Source: CAXBCP01 sp963974055
Lineage (GTDB): Bacteria; Pseudomonadota; Alphaproteobacteria; MPNO01; UBA830
NCBI GenBank assembly: GCA_963974055.1
Contig: CAXBCP010000017.1
Location: forward strand, 41,304 to 105,303
DNA length: 64,000 nt
Reading direction: 5' to 3'
Each line of letters begins with the position of its first letter. Position 1 is the stretch's first letter. Positions 52,769 to 61,728 of this stretch are shown in pieces. The position numbers and the translations under genes were made by a program. The notes beneath the pieces are model-generated. The model made no database searches, was not told the origin of the DNA, and was given only the letters and a program-made list of their open reading frames with translations.

Positions 52769-53653
52769 ATGACCAGCGGCGGACAGATCGGCGACATCGA
52801 GTGGCACCGCATCGTCGAGGCGGAAGGCCCCGAATTCGAAATCGGCTTCCTGTTGCCCGACGCCACGCCGGAAGGCATCGACGCGCACCGGCCGTGGATG
52901 GAGCCGACATTCCTCGAACCCGGCACGGACAGGCTGATCATGGCGACCCAGTCCTACGTGCTGCGCGACCGCCACCACACGATCCTGGTCGATTCCTGCG
53001 TCGGCAACGACAAGGAACGGCGTTTCTATCCGCCGTGGTCCGGCCTGTCGGGCACGAAATACCTCGACGGGCTTGCCGCCATCGGGCTCGGCGTCGACGA
53101 TATCGACTTCGTCATGTGCACCCACCTGCATGCCGATCATGTCGGCTGGAACACGCGGCTGATCGACGGCCGCTGGGTGCCGACCTTTCCCAATGCGCGC
53201 TACGTGTTCGCCGAGACCGAGTTCGGCTTCTGGTCGGAACTGAACAAAAAGGGCGCCAAATATTCGGACGGCTGCATCGATGACAGCGTGCTGCCCGTGG
53301 TCGAGGCCGGACAGGCCGATATCGTCGCCGACGATTATGCGTTCTCGGACGAGATCTGGTTCGAACGGACCCCGGGCCACACGCCGGGCCATGTCAGCAT
53401 CGGGCTGAAATCGGCCGGCGCGAACGCGATCGTATCGGGCGACGTGGTCCACACCCCGGTCCAGTGCCGCGAGCCGGGCTGGAGCGCGGTGGGCTGTTCC
53501 GACCGCGCGCAGTCGGCGGACACCCGGAAATCGTTCCTCGACCGCTATTGCGAGACCGACACGCTGGTGATGACCGGCCATTTCCCGTCGCCGTCGGTCG
53601 GCCATGTCTGCCGCCACGGCGATTCCTTCGATTTCAAATTCGCCAGAACTTGA
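52769..53653 (+). CDS. MBL-fold metallo-hydrolase
   Basis: The 294-residue protein has the zinc-binding signature VMCTHLHADHVGWNTRL, a later histidine in RTPGHTPGHVSIG, and aspartate in AIVSGDVVHTPVQ, as in metallo-beta-lactamase-fold lactonases and thioesterases. The ATG at 52769 starts MTSGGQIGDIEWHR; a TTG at 52715 would extend 18 residues, which I reject. It is upstream of an acyl-CoA ligase (51 bp gap), so it may hydrolyse an ester or thioester of the same pathway. Confidence 0.87.
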   Translation: MTSGGQIGDIEWHRIVEAEGPEFEIGFLLPDATPEGIDAHRPWMEPTFLEPGTDRLIMATQSYVLRDRHHTILVDSCVGNDKERRFYPPWSGLSGTKYLDGLAAIGLGVDDIDFVMCTHLHADHVGWNTRLIDGRWVPTFPNARYVFAETEFGFWSELNKKGAKYSDGCIDDSVLPVVEAGQADIVADDYAFSDEIWFERTPGHTPGHVSIGLKSAGANAIVSGDVVHTPVQCREPGWSAVGCSDRAQSADTRKSFLDRYCETDTLVMTGHFPSPSVGHVCRHGDSFDFKFART

Positions 53654-53704
53654 TACACTCTTCTTCTTAGAGCACGGCATCCAAGCCGCGCCGGGGGGAA
53701 TATC

Positions 53705-55264
53705 ATGCTGCAGAAATCAATCGGGCAGATTCTGCCCGAAGCCGCCGCGAAATTCGCCGACAAGACCGCCCTGGTCTTCGGCGACCGCACGTTTACCTTT
53801 GCCGAACTCGACAAACTGTCCAACCGCGTCGCAAACGGGCTGACCGAAATGGGCATCGTCCCCGGCGACCGGGTGACGCTCTATGCCCAGAACGGCTGGG
53901 AATGGGTGGTGTCCTATTACGGCATCGCCAAGACCGGCGCGGTGCTGAACCCCATCAACGTCATGCTGACCCCGGACGAAGTGGCCTATGTGGTGAAGGA
54001 TTGCGGCGCCCGCGCCCTGCTCACCACGGCCGACCGGGCGGCCCCGATCCTGGATCTGAAAGACGATACCGACCTTGCCGGGATCGTCACGTTCGGAAGC
54101 GGCGACGGCGGCAGCGGCGCGCCGGACGGCGCGGTGTCGTTCGACGACCTGCTCGAAGGCGGCAGCGACACGTTCGATATCGCGACCGTCGCGGCGACCG
54201 ATCTCGGGAAGATCTGCTACACGTCCGGCACCACCGGGTTCCCGAAGGGCGCCATGCTCAGCCACCGCAACGTGGTGCTGAACGCCGCCATGACGGCGGC
54301 CATGAACATGCGCGTCGCCGACGACGTACAGCTGACCGCCCTGCCCTGCGCCCATGTCTACGGCGCCGCCATCATGAATCTCTGCATGCTGTTCGGCAGC
54401 ACCTTCGTGCTGATGGAGCGGTTCGATGCGGGCGAGGTGATGGACGCGGTGCAGACCCACCGGGCGACCGTCATGGACGGCGTGCCGACGATGTATTTCT
54501 ACATGCTCGCCCACCCGGAATTCGATCGTTTCGACCTGTCGTCGCTGACCCGCGCCGTCGCCGGCGGCCAGACCATGCCGGTGGCGAAATCCGAGGAATG
54601 GACGGCGCGGGTCGGCTGTCCGATGCTGGAACTGTGGGGCATGACCGAACTGGCCGGCCCCGGCATCATGCAGCATTCCTACGGCGAGAACCGGCTCGGC
54701 TCCGCCGGGGTCGAGATGCTCTATGTCCGTGCCCGCATCGCCGATGCCGAAGATGCGTCGAAAACCCTGCCCAACGGCGAGGTCGGCGAGCTGATGATCG
54801 CCGGCCCGCTGGTCATGATGGGTTATTTCGGCAACGAAAAGGCGACCCGCGAGGCGATCGAGCCGGACGGCTGGCTCCATTCCGGCGATCTCGCGAAGAT
54901 GGACGACGACGGCTACATCTTCGTGGTCGACCGCAAGAAGGACATGATCCTGACCGCCGGGTACAACATCTACCCGGCGGAAATCGAGCGCGTCATCTCG
55001 GGCCACCCGGCCGTCGCCATGGTCGGGGTCGGCGCGAAAGCGGATGACGAAAAGGGCGAGATCGCCAAGGCCTATGTGGTTCTCAAACCCGGCGCCCAGG
55101 CGACGCCGGACGATATCCGGAAACACTGCCGCGACCGTCTCGCCGCCTACAAGGTGCCGCGCGAGGTCCAGATCGTGCCCGACCTGCCGACGACATCGAC
55201 CGGCAAAATCCTCCGGCGCGAACTTCACACCCTCGACGGCGCGGAGCAGGCGGCGGCGGAGTAA
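53705..55264 (+). CDS. Class I adenylate-forming enzyme (acyl-CoA ligase), second copy
   Basis: The 519-residue protein has the P-loop CYTSGTTGFPKGAMLSHRNV, MLELWGMTELAGPGIMQHSY, WLHSGDLAKMDDDGYIFVVD and TTSTGKILRREL with the catalytic lysine. It makes an acyl-CoA thioester; the family is mainly fatty/aromatic acid ligases. It lies immediately after the MBL hydrolase gene and before the cold-shock gene. It is not closely similar to the ligase at 35181. Confidence 0.92.
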   Translation: MLQKSIGQILPEAAAKFADKTALVFGDRTFTFAELDKLSNRVANGLTEMGIVPGDRVTLYAQNGWEWVVSYYGIAKTGAVLNPINVMLTPDEVAYVVKDCGARALLTTADRAAPILDLKDDTDLAGIVTFGSGDGGSGAPDGAVSFDDLLEGGSDTFDIATVAATDLGKICYTSGTTGFPKGAMLSHRNVVLNAAMTAAMNMRVADDVQLTALPCAHVYGAAIMNLCMLFGSTFVLMERFDAGEVMDAVQTHRATVMDGVPTMYFYMLAHPEFDRFDLSSLTRAVAGGQTMPVAKSEEWTARVGCPMLELWGMTELAGPGIMQHSYGENRLGSAGVEMLYVRARIADAEDASKTLPNGEVGELMIAGPLVMMGYFGNEKATREAIEPDGWLHSGDLAKMDDDGYIFVVDRKKDMILTAGYNIYPAEIERVISGHPAVAMVGVGAKADDEKGEIAKAYVVLKPGAQATPDDIRKHCRDRLAAYKVPREVQIVPDLPTTSTGKILRRELHTLDGAEQAAAE

Positions 55265-55340
55265 ACGCCGAAATGCGCCGAATTCCGCCAAATTCTCCCC
55301 GATCCGGCAATAAGGGGCGCAAATTTTTTGCAGAAATGAT

Positions 55341-55369
55341 TTGATTTTGCCGCTCCGGAGGATCATATC
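55341..55369 (+). promoter_or_regulatory. Candidate promoter of the cold-shock gene
   Basis: TTGATT (55341-55346) and CATATC (55364-55369) are separated by 17 nt. This would give a leader of about 130 nt, as is typical for cold-shock genes, but the -10 is a poor match. The 242-bp gap up to the gene shows no other supported feature. Confidence 0.25.
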
Positions 55370-55506
55370 ACCTCTACGGTCGGTGTAAGAAAGCACTTAA
55401 AGAATGCTCTTCCGCACCTTCCTGTCTCCGGTTCAGAACGAATTCGGCAGACTCGAACCGACGGGCGATGTGCCCGGCGGGCGACACATATTGATTGGAT
55501 ATAGCT

Positions 55507-55716
55507 ATGACTCAGGGAACCGTGAAGTGGTTCAACCCCACAAAAGGCTTCGGCTTTATTGAACCCGATGGAGGCTCCAAGGATGCCTTCGTCCATATTT
55601 CCGCAGTGGAACGCGCCGGTCTTTCCGGTCTTCAGGAAGGACAGCGTGTGTCCTACGATCTCGAAGACGGCAGAGACGGAAAAGCTTCCGCAGAAAACCT
55701 GTCGATTATCGACTGA
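55507..55716 (+). CDS. Cold-shock domain protein (CspA family)
   Basis: The 69-residue product is a single cold-shock domain with both RNA-binding motifs: GTVKWFNPTKGFGFI (RNP1 as KGFGFI) and DAFVHISAVERAGL (RNP2 as AFVHI), then RVSYDLEDGRDGKASAENLS. These proteins bind single-stranded RNA and DNA as chaperones. The start MTQGTVKWF is chosen over an in-frame ATG four codons earlier. A strong terminator follows. Confidence 0.95.
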   Translation: MTQGTVKWFNPTKGFGFIEPDGGSKDAFVHISAVERAGLSGLQEGQRVSYDLEDGRDGKASAENLSIID

Positions 55717-55742
55717 CGCGTTGCTTTAACGCGAGGAATTCT

Positions 55743-55772
55743 AGAGGCCCGCCATTGGCGGGCCTCTTTCTT
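55743..55772 (+). terminator. Rho-independent terminator of the cold-shock gene
   Basis: AGAGGCCCGCC (55743-55753) pairs perfectly with GGCGGGCCTCT (55757-55767) around a 3-nt loop; a T-rich TTCTTT tail overlaps the stem end. It lies 26 bp after the cold-shock stop. Confidence 0.88.
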
Positions 55773-55800
55773 TATGGCGCCAGCTGTTATGGGGCGGGCC

Positions 55801-58185
55801 TCAGCCGTTCCGCGCCGCTTCGACCAGCCGGTAGATCCGTTCCGGCGTTGCCGGGATTTCCATGATCTCGATGCCGAGCGGGCTCAGTGCGTCGGATATC
55901 GCGTTGGCGATACAGGCCGGCGCGCCGATGGTGCCGCCTTCGCCCAGCCCGCGGAAGCCGCCGACGGTCCCCGGCAGTTCCGCCTCGACATGAACGACAT
56001 CGATCGACGGAATCTCGACCGCCGACGGCACCACGTAATCGACCAGGCTCGCGGTCAGAATCTGGCCGGTGGCATCGTGGACGACCTCTTCCATCAGGGC
56101 GACGCCGATCCCCTGCGCCACGCCGCCATGGGCCTGGCCGTCGGCGATCAGCGGGTTGATCACGCGGCCGCAATCCTCGACCACGATATAGCGCTTCACC
56201 GCGACCTTGTAGGTTTCGGGATCGACCTCGACCAGGCAGACATGGCTCGCCGAGGTCGTGGTGCCGAAGAACGGATCGTAGACCTTGGTTGCTTCCAGGT
56301 TGTCGATCTCGTCGCGCATTTCCTTCGGCACGCGCCCCATGTCGGAATACAGCGCCCGGGCGAGATCGCGGATCGTCATCGCCCTGTCGGTGCCCCTGAC
56401 CCGGACATTGCCGTCGCCGGTCTCGATATCCTCTTCCGCCGCTTCCAGCAGGTGCCCGGCGACTTTGACGATCTTTTCATGCACGGCCTGTGCCGCCAGG
56501 ATTCCCGCCCCGCCGCCGAACACGGCGCCGCGGCTGGCATAGGTGCCGGTGCCGTGGCTGACCGAGGCGGTATCGCCGAGGACGATATCCACGTCTTCGA
56601 CCTTCACGCCGAGCTCCTGGGCCACGACCTGCGCCAGGGTGGTCTCCATCCCCTGCCCCTGGCTGGTCAGGCCGAAGCTCGCGGTCACCGCGCCGGTGGA
56701 ATCGATGGCGACGTTGCAGGTCTCGGTGCCGGTATTGATCGGCATGCCGGGCGCCACCGCGATGCGCGAGCCGACGCCGGTGAGTTCCGCATAGGACGCG
56801 ATCCCGATCCCGGCCCAGCGGCCCTCGGCACGCGCCGCTGCCTGTTCGCGGCGCAGTTCGTCATAGCCGATATTTTCGGCGGCGACGGCAAGGCACGCCT
56901 GAAAGGCCGACTTGTCCCAGACCAGCCCGGATGCCGCCTTGTAGGGAAATTCGTCGTCGTTCACCAGGTTGCGGCGGCGGATTTCGGCGGGGTCCATGCC
57001 GATCTTTCGCGCCGCCATGTCGAGCAGCCGGTCCATCACGAACACCGATATCGGCCGGCCGACGCCGCGATAGGCCCCGGTCAGGGTCTTGTTGGTCGCG
57101 ACCGCCCGCACCCGCGCCGCGTAATTGGCGATGCGGTAGGGACCGGGCAGGAAACTGACCACCTGCACGGGCTCTATCGTCGCGGTCCACGGATAGATCG
57201 AATAGGCGCCGACATCGCCGATCACGTCGGCCTTCACCGCTAGGATTTTACCGTCGTTATCGACGGCAATCTCCGCATCGACGATCTCGTCGAACGCGTT
57301 GCCGGTGGTCATCAGGTCTTCCATGCGGTCGCTCACCCACTTGATCGGGCGGCCGAGATCGCGGGCGATGGCGCAGGCGACGATTTCCTCGGAATAGAGC
57401 GACGTCTTGCCGCCGAACCCGCCGCCGACATCGGGCGCGATCACGCGGATGCGCGGCCCCGGCAGATCGAAAATCTCCGACAACTTGTCGCGCACGATGC
57501 CCGGTATCTGTGTCGTGCAGTGCAGGGTCAGCGACCGCGCGCCCTTGTCGTATTCCGCGACCGAGGCCCGCGCCTCGATGGTGACCGGCGTCGTGCGGGT
57601 AAAATGGAACCGCCCGCCCGCCGTCTGCGCGGCGGCGGCGAAGGCGTCGTCCACTTCGCCGCGGGAAAATTCCCGCTCGGCCAGGATGTTCGAGTCCAGG
57701 TCGTCGTGAATTTTCGGCGCATCGCCTTTCAGCGCCTGTTCCGGATCGACCAGGACCGGCAGCGCCGCATAGTCGATATCGATAAGGGCAAGCGCGTCCT
57801 CGGCGGCGTAGCGGCTGTCGGCGACGACGGCGACCACCGCTTCGCCGACATAGCGCACCTTATCGACCGCCAGCGGCGGGATGAACGTCGCCTGGTAATT
57901 CTTCATCCGCGACGTCGCCCGGTACGGATGGGCCAGCCGCGCCATATCGGCGCCGGTATAGACCGCGGTCACGCCGGGCATCGCCAGCGCCGCGGCAGCG
58001 TCGATCCCCCGGATCAGGGCATGGGCGTGGTCGCTGCGGCGGAACGCGATATGCAGCATCCCGTGGCGCTTGATGTCGGCGACGTAGTTCCCCGCCCCGG
58101 TCAGCAGGCGGGGATCCTCGCGGCGGACGACGGTCGCCCCGACGAATTGCGGCCGTGTCAGGCTGACATCGTCGGGCGCGCTCAT
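55801..58185 (-). CDS. Molybdenum hydroxylase large subunit (CoxL-like, form II motif)
   Basis: The 794-residue protein binds molybdopterin cytosine dinucleotide in the xanthine dehydrogenase/CO dehydrogenase family. Landmarks are DVGGGFGGKTSLYSEEIVAC, GAYRGVGRPISVFVMDRLLD, TSQGQGMETTLAQVVAQELG and the catalytic glutamate in RGLGEGGTIGAPACI. The active-site loop AYRGVGR is like form II CoxL, not the CO-oxidising form I (AYXCSFR), so CO is not the likely substrate. An aldehyde or N-heterocycle hydroxylase is more probable. Its start overlaps the small subunit stop (ATGA). Confidence 0.92.
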   Translation of the reverse strand: MSAPDDVSLTRPQFVGATVVRREDPRLLTGAGNYVADIKRHGMLHIAFRRSDHAHALIRGIDAAAALAMPGVTAVYTGADMARLAHPYRATSRMKNYQATFIPPLAVDKVRYVGEAVVAVVADSRYAAEDALALIDIDYAALPVLVDPEQALKGDAPKIHDDLDSNILAEREFSRGEVDDAFAAAAQTAGGRFHFTRTTPVTIEARASVAEYDKGARSLTLHCTTQIPGIVRDKLSEIFDLPGPRIRVIAPDVGGGFGGKTSLYSEEIVACAIARDLGRPIKWVSDRMEDLMTTGNAFDEIVDAEIAVDNDGKILAVKADVIGDVGAYSIYPWTATIEPVQVVSFLPGPYRIANYAARVRAVATNKTLTGAYRGVGRPISVFVMDRLLDMAARKIGMDPAEIRRRNLVNDDEFPYKAASGLVWDKSAFQACLAVAAENIGYDELRREQAAARAEGRWAGIGIASYAELTGVGSRIAVAPGMPINTGTETCNVAIDSTGAVTASFGLTSQGQGMETTLAQVVAQELGVKVEDVDIVLGDTASVSHGTGTYASRGAVFGGGAGILAAQAVHEKIVKVAGHLLEAAEEDIETGDGNVRVRGTDRAMTIRDLARALYSDMGRVPKEMRDEIDNLEATKVYDPFFGTTTSASHVCLVEVDPETYKVAVKRYIVVEDCGRVINPLIADGQAHGGVAQGIGVALMEEVVHDATGQILTASLVDYVVPSAVEIPSIDVVHVEAELPGTVGGFRGLGEGGTIGAPACIANAISDALSPLGIEIMEIPATPERIYRLVEAARNG

Positions 58186-58661
58186 CCGGCGTCCCTCCGG
58201 CCGGCGGCGGCGCGCACCGCGGCGACGATGTTCTGATAGCCCGTGCAGCGGCAGATATTCCCCGACAGCCCGTCGCGGATATCTTCATCCGTGGCGAGGT
58301 CGTATTTGCGCAGCATGTCGGTCGCGGTCATCAGCATGCCCGGCGTGCAGAACCCGCATTGCAGGGCGTGATGTTCCTGGAACGCCTGTTGCAGCGGGCT
58401 CAGATCGTCGATCCCGCCGAGGCTTTCCACCGTCTCGACCGACGCGCCGTCGGCCTGGACCGCCAGGGTCAGGCAGGACCGCACGCTGTCGCCGTTCATC
58501 AGGATCGTGCAGGCGCCGCAGATGCCGTGTTCGCAGCCGACATGGGTGCCCGTCAGGTCGAGGTTTTCGCGCAGGAAATCCGCCAGCAGCAGGCGGGGTT
58601 CGACCTCCGCCGTGTGGGCCGTGCCGTTCACGGTGACGCTGATCGGTATTTTCGCCGTCAT
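58182..58661 (-). CDS. Molybdenum hydroxylase 2Fe-2S small subunit (CoxS-like)
   Basis: The 159-residue protein carries a plant-type 2Fe-2S site (GCEHGICGACTILMNGDSVR) and a C-terminal 2Fe-2S domain (CGFCTPGMLMTATDMLRKYD, ICRCTGYQNIVAAVRAAAG). It shuttles electrons from the molybdenum centre to the FAD subunit. Both ends overlap the neighbouring subunit genes by four bases, so translation is coupled. Length is typical. Confidence 0.95.
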   Translation of the reverse strand: MTAKIPISVTVNGTAHTAEVEPRLLLADFLRENLDLTGTHVGCEHGICGACTILMNGDSVRSCLTLAVQADGASVETVESLGGIDDLSPLQQAFQEHHALQCGFCTPGMLMTATDMLRKYDLATDEDIRDGLSGNICRCTGYQNIVAAVRAAAGRRDAG

Positions 58662-59521
58662 CCGCCCGCCCTTCCGATGGCCGCCGTCAGTACGCGGCGG
58701 GTCAGCACGCCGGCCAGGTGGCGGCGATAATCGGCCGAACCGTGCAGATCGTTTGACGGCGCCGCTTCGGCCTGCGCCGCCGCCGCCGCGGCGTCCACAC
58801 CGCCTTTTCCGCCCGAAACCAGCGCCTGTTCCGCGCCTGCCGCCCGCAGCGGCACGTCATGCACGCCCATCAGCGCGATCCGCGCTTCGGTAATTCTATC
58901 GCCGTCGCGCAGGACGATCGCGGCGGCACCGGCAACGGCGAAATCGCCCCGGCGCTGGGCGAATTCCTCGAAGCCCCAGCCCGCCCCGGCGGCCAGGCCG
59001 GGTATCTCGACCGCGATCACCATTTCGTCGTCCGCCAGCACGGTCGTCAGCGGCGCGACGAAGAAATCGCCCGCCGCAATCCGCCGCCCGCCGGACGGGC
59101 TCGCCGTCTCGATCGTCGCATCCAGCAGCACCGACATCGCCGGCAGTTCCGCCGCCGGATCGGCATGGGACAGGCTGCCGCCGATGGTGCCGCGGTTGCG
59201 GATCGCCAGATGGGCGACATGCTTCATGGCCTCAGACAGCACCGGAAAGCGCTGCTTTACCGCCGCCGAGGTTTCCACGTCGTAATGCCGCGTCAAGGCG
59301 CCGATGCGCAGCCCGCCATCGGCGGTTTCGTCTATCCCCGCCAGTCCGGCGATGCCGTTGATATCGACGAATACCGGCGCGTCGATCAGGCGGAAATTGA
59401 GCATCGGCACAAGGCTCTGCCCGCCGGCCAGGAGCTTCGCCTCCCCGTTTGCCGCAGCAAGTGCGGCGACGGCCTCGTCCACGCTGGTCGCGCGCACGTA
59501 ATCGAAGGGAGCCGGTTTCAT
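58658..59521 (-). CDS. Molybdenum hydroxylase FAD subunit (CoxM-like)
   Basis: The 287-residue protein has the FAD-binding elements LLAGGQSLVPMLNFRLIDAP and IRNRGTIGGSLSHADPAAEL with the family's FEEFAQRRGDFAVAGAAAIV. It receives electrons from the Fe-S subunit. It is the first of the three subunit genes on the minus strand, 18 bp after the extradiol-dioxygenase-like gene. Confidence 0.93.
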   Translation of the reverse strand: MKPAPFDYVRATSVDEAVAALAAANGEAKLLAGGQSLVPMLNFRLIDAPVFVDINGIAGLAGIDETADGGLRIGALTRHYDVETSAAVKQRFPVLSEAMKHVAHLAIRNRGTIGGSLSHADPAAELPAMSVLLDATIETASPSGGRRIAAGDFFVAPLTTVLADDEMVIAVEIPGLAAGAGWGFEEFAQRRGDFAVAGAAAIVLRDGDRITEARIALMGVHDVPLRAAGAEQALVSGGKGGVDAAAAAAQAEAAPSNDLHGSADYRRHLAGVLTRRVLTAAIGRAGG

Positions 59522-59539
59522 GATCCGGGACGGCGCAGA

Positions 59540-60478
59540 TCAGCCGCGCTGGATGCCCTTGTACAGCATGGCTTCGCCCATGCCCTCGGCCAGGCTCCAT
59601 TCCGCGAAATTCTCGGGCGTCGATTCCCAGTCATTCGCGACCCAGTTGTCGTCGACCACGTCGGAATCGAAATCGTATTCCGCCGCGCCGCCGCAGGGAT
59701 TCTTGAAATACCAGAAATAGCACGACGAAATCGGATGCCGGCCCGGCCCGATCATCGTGTCCCAGCCATTGCGGGTCATGTTGTTGCCGCCGCCGAACAG
59801 TTCGTGAATCGTGCCGACCTCGAAGGCGAGGTGATGGAAGCCGCGCTTGCCAATACCGGGGTCGAGCAGGAACAGGTTGTGATGATTGTGCGAATCCGAA
59901 CCGCGCAGAAAATAGCCGCGTCCGGGATAGGCATCGGTCAGCTTGAAACCGAGCTTTTCGACGTAAAAGTTTTTCTGATTTTCCAGATCGTCGGTCATGT
60001 AGACGATATGGGACATTTCGTACGGTTTTGCCTTCGGCACCATTTCGGCGCGCTTGTTGATCCGCGTCGGCCGGCCGGGAACGTTGATTTCCTGTTCCGG
60101 CGCCTCGACCGGTTTGGTCTGCCTGACCCGGAAGGCGAGCCCGAATCCCACGGGATCGACGCTGTGGATCGAACCGTCCGCGTCTTCGCGCACGTCGCCG
60201 TCCCGGGACAGGGCCGCCGCGAGCGCCTGCAGGTCGTCCTTCGATTTCACCCCGAACATGGCTTCGCGCACCGTCGCATCGGCATCGGCGCCGACGGGCG
60301 GCGGCAGGGACGGATCGTCCGCCGCGCGGATGACCACGCTCGCCCCGTTGCGGGCCCCGAATTCCATGTGGCCGTCGGCGTTCTCAACCGGCGTCAGTCC
60401 GAAATCGGTCCAGAACGCTTTCGCCTTGTCGAGATCGGTGACCCCGTAGGTGACTTTTTCGATACCGGTATGATGCAT
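59540..60478 (-). CDS. VOC-fold extradiol dioxygenase-like protein
   Basis: The 312-residue protein has two VOC domains as in 2,3-dihydroxybiphenyl/catechol 2,3-dioxygenases. The three iron ligands appear as His157 (MSHIVYMTDD), His215 or His216 (GFHHLAFEV) and Glu267 (AAEYDFDSD). Such enzymes cleave a dihydroxylated ring next to the diol. It lies upstream of the molybdenum hydroxylase genes and 82 bp after the CobW gene, all on one strand. This supports a hydroxylate-then-cleave route for an aromatic or pyridine ring. Confidence 0.85.
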   Translation of the reverse strand: MHHTGIEKVTYGVTDLDKAKAFWTDFGLTPVENADGHMEFGARNGASVVIRAADDPSLPPPVGADADATVREAMFGVKSKDDLQALAAALSRDGDVREDADGSIHSVDPVGFGLAFRVRQTKPVEAPEQEINVPGRPTRINKRAEMVPKAKPYEMSHIVYMTDDLENQKNFYVEKLGFKLTDAYPGRGYFLRGSDSHNHHNLFLLDPGIGKRGFHHLAFEVGTIHELFGGGNNMTRNGWDTMIGPGRHPISSCYFWYFKNPCGGAAEYDFDSDVVDDNWVANDWESTPENFAEWSLAEGMGEAMLYKGIQRG

Positions 60479-60560
60479 TGTCTGCCTCCTGAATATTTCG
60501 GGCGAACGCCCTGCCCAAATCTAGCGCGTTTTCCGCCGGAACGAAACGTGTCCGCGACAA

Positions 60561-61607
60561 TCAGGCGGGCAAATCCGCATAGGCGCTTTCCGTGGCCCGG
60601 TCGAACAACTCCTCGATCCAGGATTTTTCTATCCCGCGCACGATAAACACCAGAGTTGTGCCGTTTTCGCCCTCCGGCCAGGCGTCGAGCCGCCGGATCG
60701 GGTGGATGACATGCTGCACGCCATGCACCACCGCCGGGCGGGAAATATCGTCGGTCAGCGCCACGAGTCCCTTGAGCCGCAGCAGGTCGTCGCCTTTCTG
60801 GTCCGCCAGCATCTGCATGAACACCGACAGCGCCCCGCGCCCCACCGGCCGGTCGCGATGCAGCGCATAGGTGGCGATGCCGTCGCCGTGGCGGTTCGCG
60901 TCCGGATGGCGATGATGGCCGGGGGCCGCCGCCGCTTCCTGCGCCAGCCAGGCGGCCACGTCGCCGCCCTTGCCGGACGGATCGTACAGCCCGCCGGAAA
61001 ACAGTATTTCGGGCGCCACCGCGCCGTCGACGTAGCGCGCCTGCGCCGCCGTCGGGTTGATCGCCGCCAGCCGGGCTTCCAGCCCCGACAGGGCGTCGCC
61101 GTCATTGGTGATGTCGGTCTTGGTCACCAGCAGGACATCGGCGACGGCCGCCTGTTTCACCGCTTCCGGCTGGCGGTCCAGGGTCGCCATCGCATTCACC
61201 GCATCGACCGCCGTCACCACCTGGGCCAGGCGGTAATGGTTGAAGACCAGCGGTTCCTGCATCAGCGTGTGGATGATCGGCGCCGGATCGGCGAGCCCGG
61301 TGGTTTCCAGCACGACGCGCTTGAAGCGCCGGATTTCGCCGGCTTCGCGGCGCGCGTACAGGTCGATCAGGGTCGCCATCAGGTCGCCGCGGATGGTGCA
61401 GCAGATGCAGCCGCAGGACAGGTCGATGATGCTTTCGTCGGCGGATTCGACCAGCAGGTGGTCGAGCCCGACCTCGCCGAACTCGTTGACGATGACGGCG
61501 GTATCCTCGAACGCCGGATCGCGCAGGATTTTCGACAGGATCGTGGTCTTGCCGCTGCCGAGAAAGCCGGTCAGCACGGTGACGGGAATAAGCGTGTTTT
61601 CGGTCAT
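60561..61607 (-). CDS. CobW/COG0523 family GTP-dependent metallochaperone
   Basis: The 348-residue protein has the P-loop VTVLTGFLGSGKTTILSKIL, the metal-binding LSCGCICCTIRGDL (CxCC), GLADPAPIIHTLMQ, VLLVTKTD for guanine binding, and a His-rich segment (PGHHRHPDANRHGD). Family members deliver zinc or other metals to partner enzymes using GTP. The start MTENTLIPVTVL fits this P-loop placement; the longer frame is spurious. It is divergent from the amidohydrolase at 61729, a zinc-type enzyme it may metallate, and upstream of the molybdenum hydroxylase genes. Confidence 0.9.
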   Translation of the reverse strand: MTENTLIPVTVLTGFLGSGKTTILSKILRDPAFEDTAVIVNEFGEVGLDHLLVESADESIIDLSCGCICCTIRGDLMATLIDLYARREAGEIRRFKRVVLETTGLADPAPIIHTLMQEPLVFNHYRLAQVVTAVDAVNAMATLDRQPEAVKQAAVADVLLVTKTDITNDGDALSGLEARLAAINPTAAQARYVDGAVAPEILFSGGLYDPSGKGGDVAAWLAQEAAAAPGHHRHPDANRHGDGIATYALHRDRPVGRGALSVFMQMLADQKGDDLLRLKGLVALTDDISRPAVVHGVQHVIHPIRRLDAWPEGENGTTLVFIVRGIEKSWIEELFDRATESAYADLPA

Positions 61608-61728
61608 GGCCGCAAAATGTCTTAAACGCGGGCGGCTGTCATCCTGCTTTATGTCGGGGCCGGATTTGTGGATCGCGGCATTCGGCGCTAGCGTAACGCA
61701 CCAGCCGTGACAGAACCGGGACCCCATC

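Noticed and set aside
55801..59521. Interpretation of the CoxMSL-like genes as CO dehydrogenase
   Set aside because: The active-site loop is AYRGVGR (form II), not the AYXCSFR of CO-oxidising form I.
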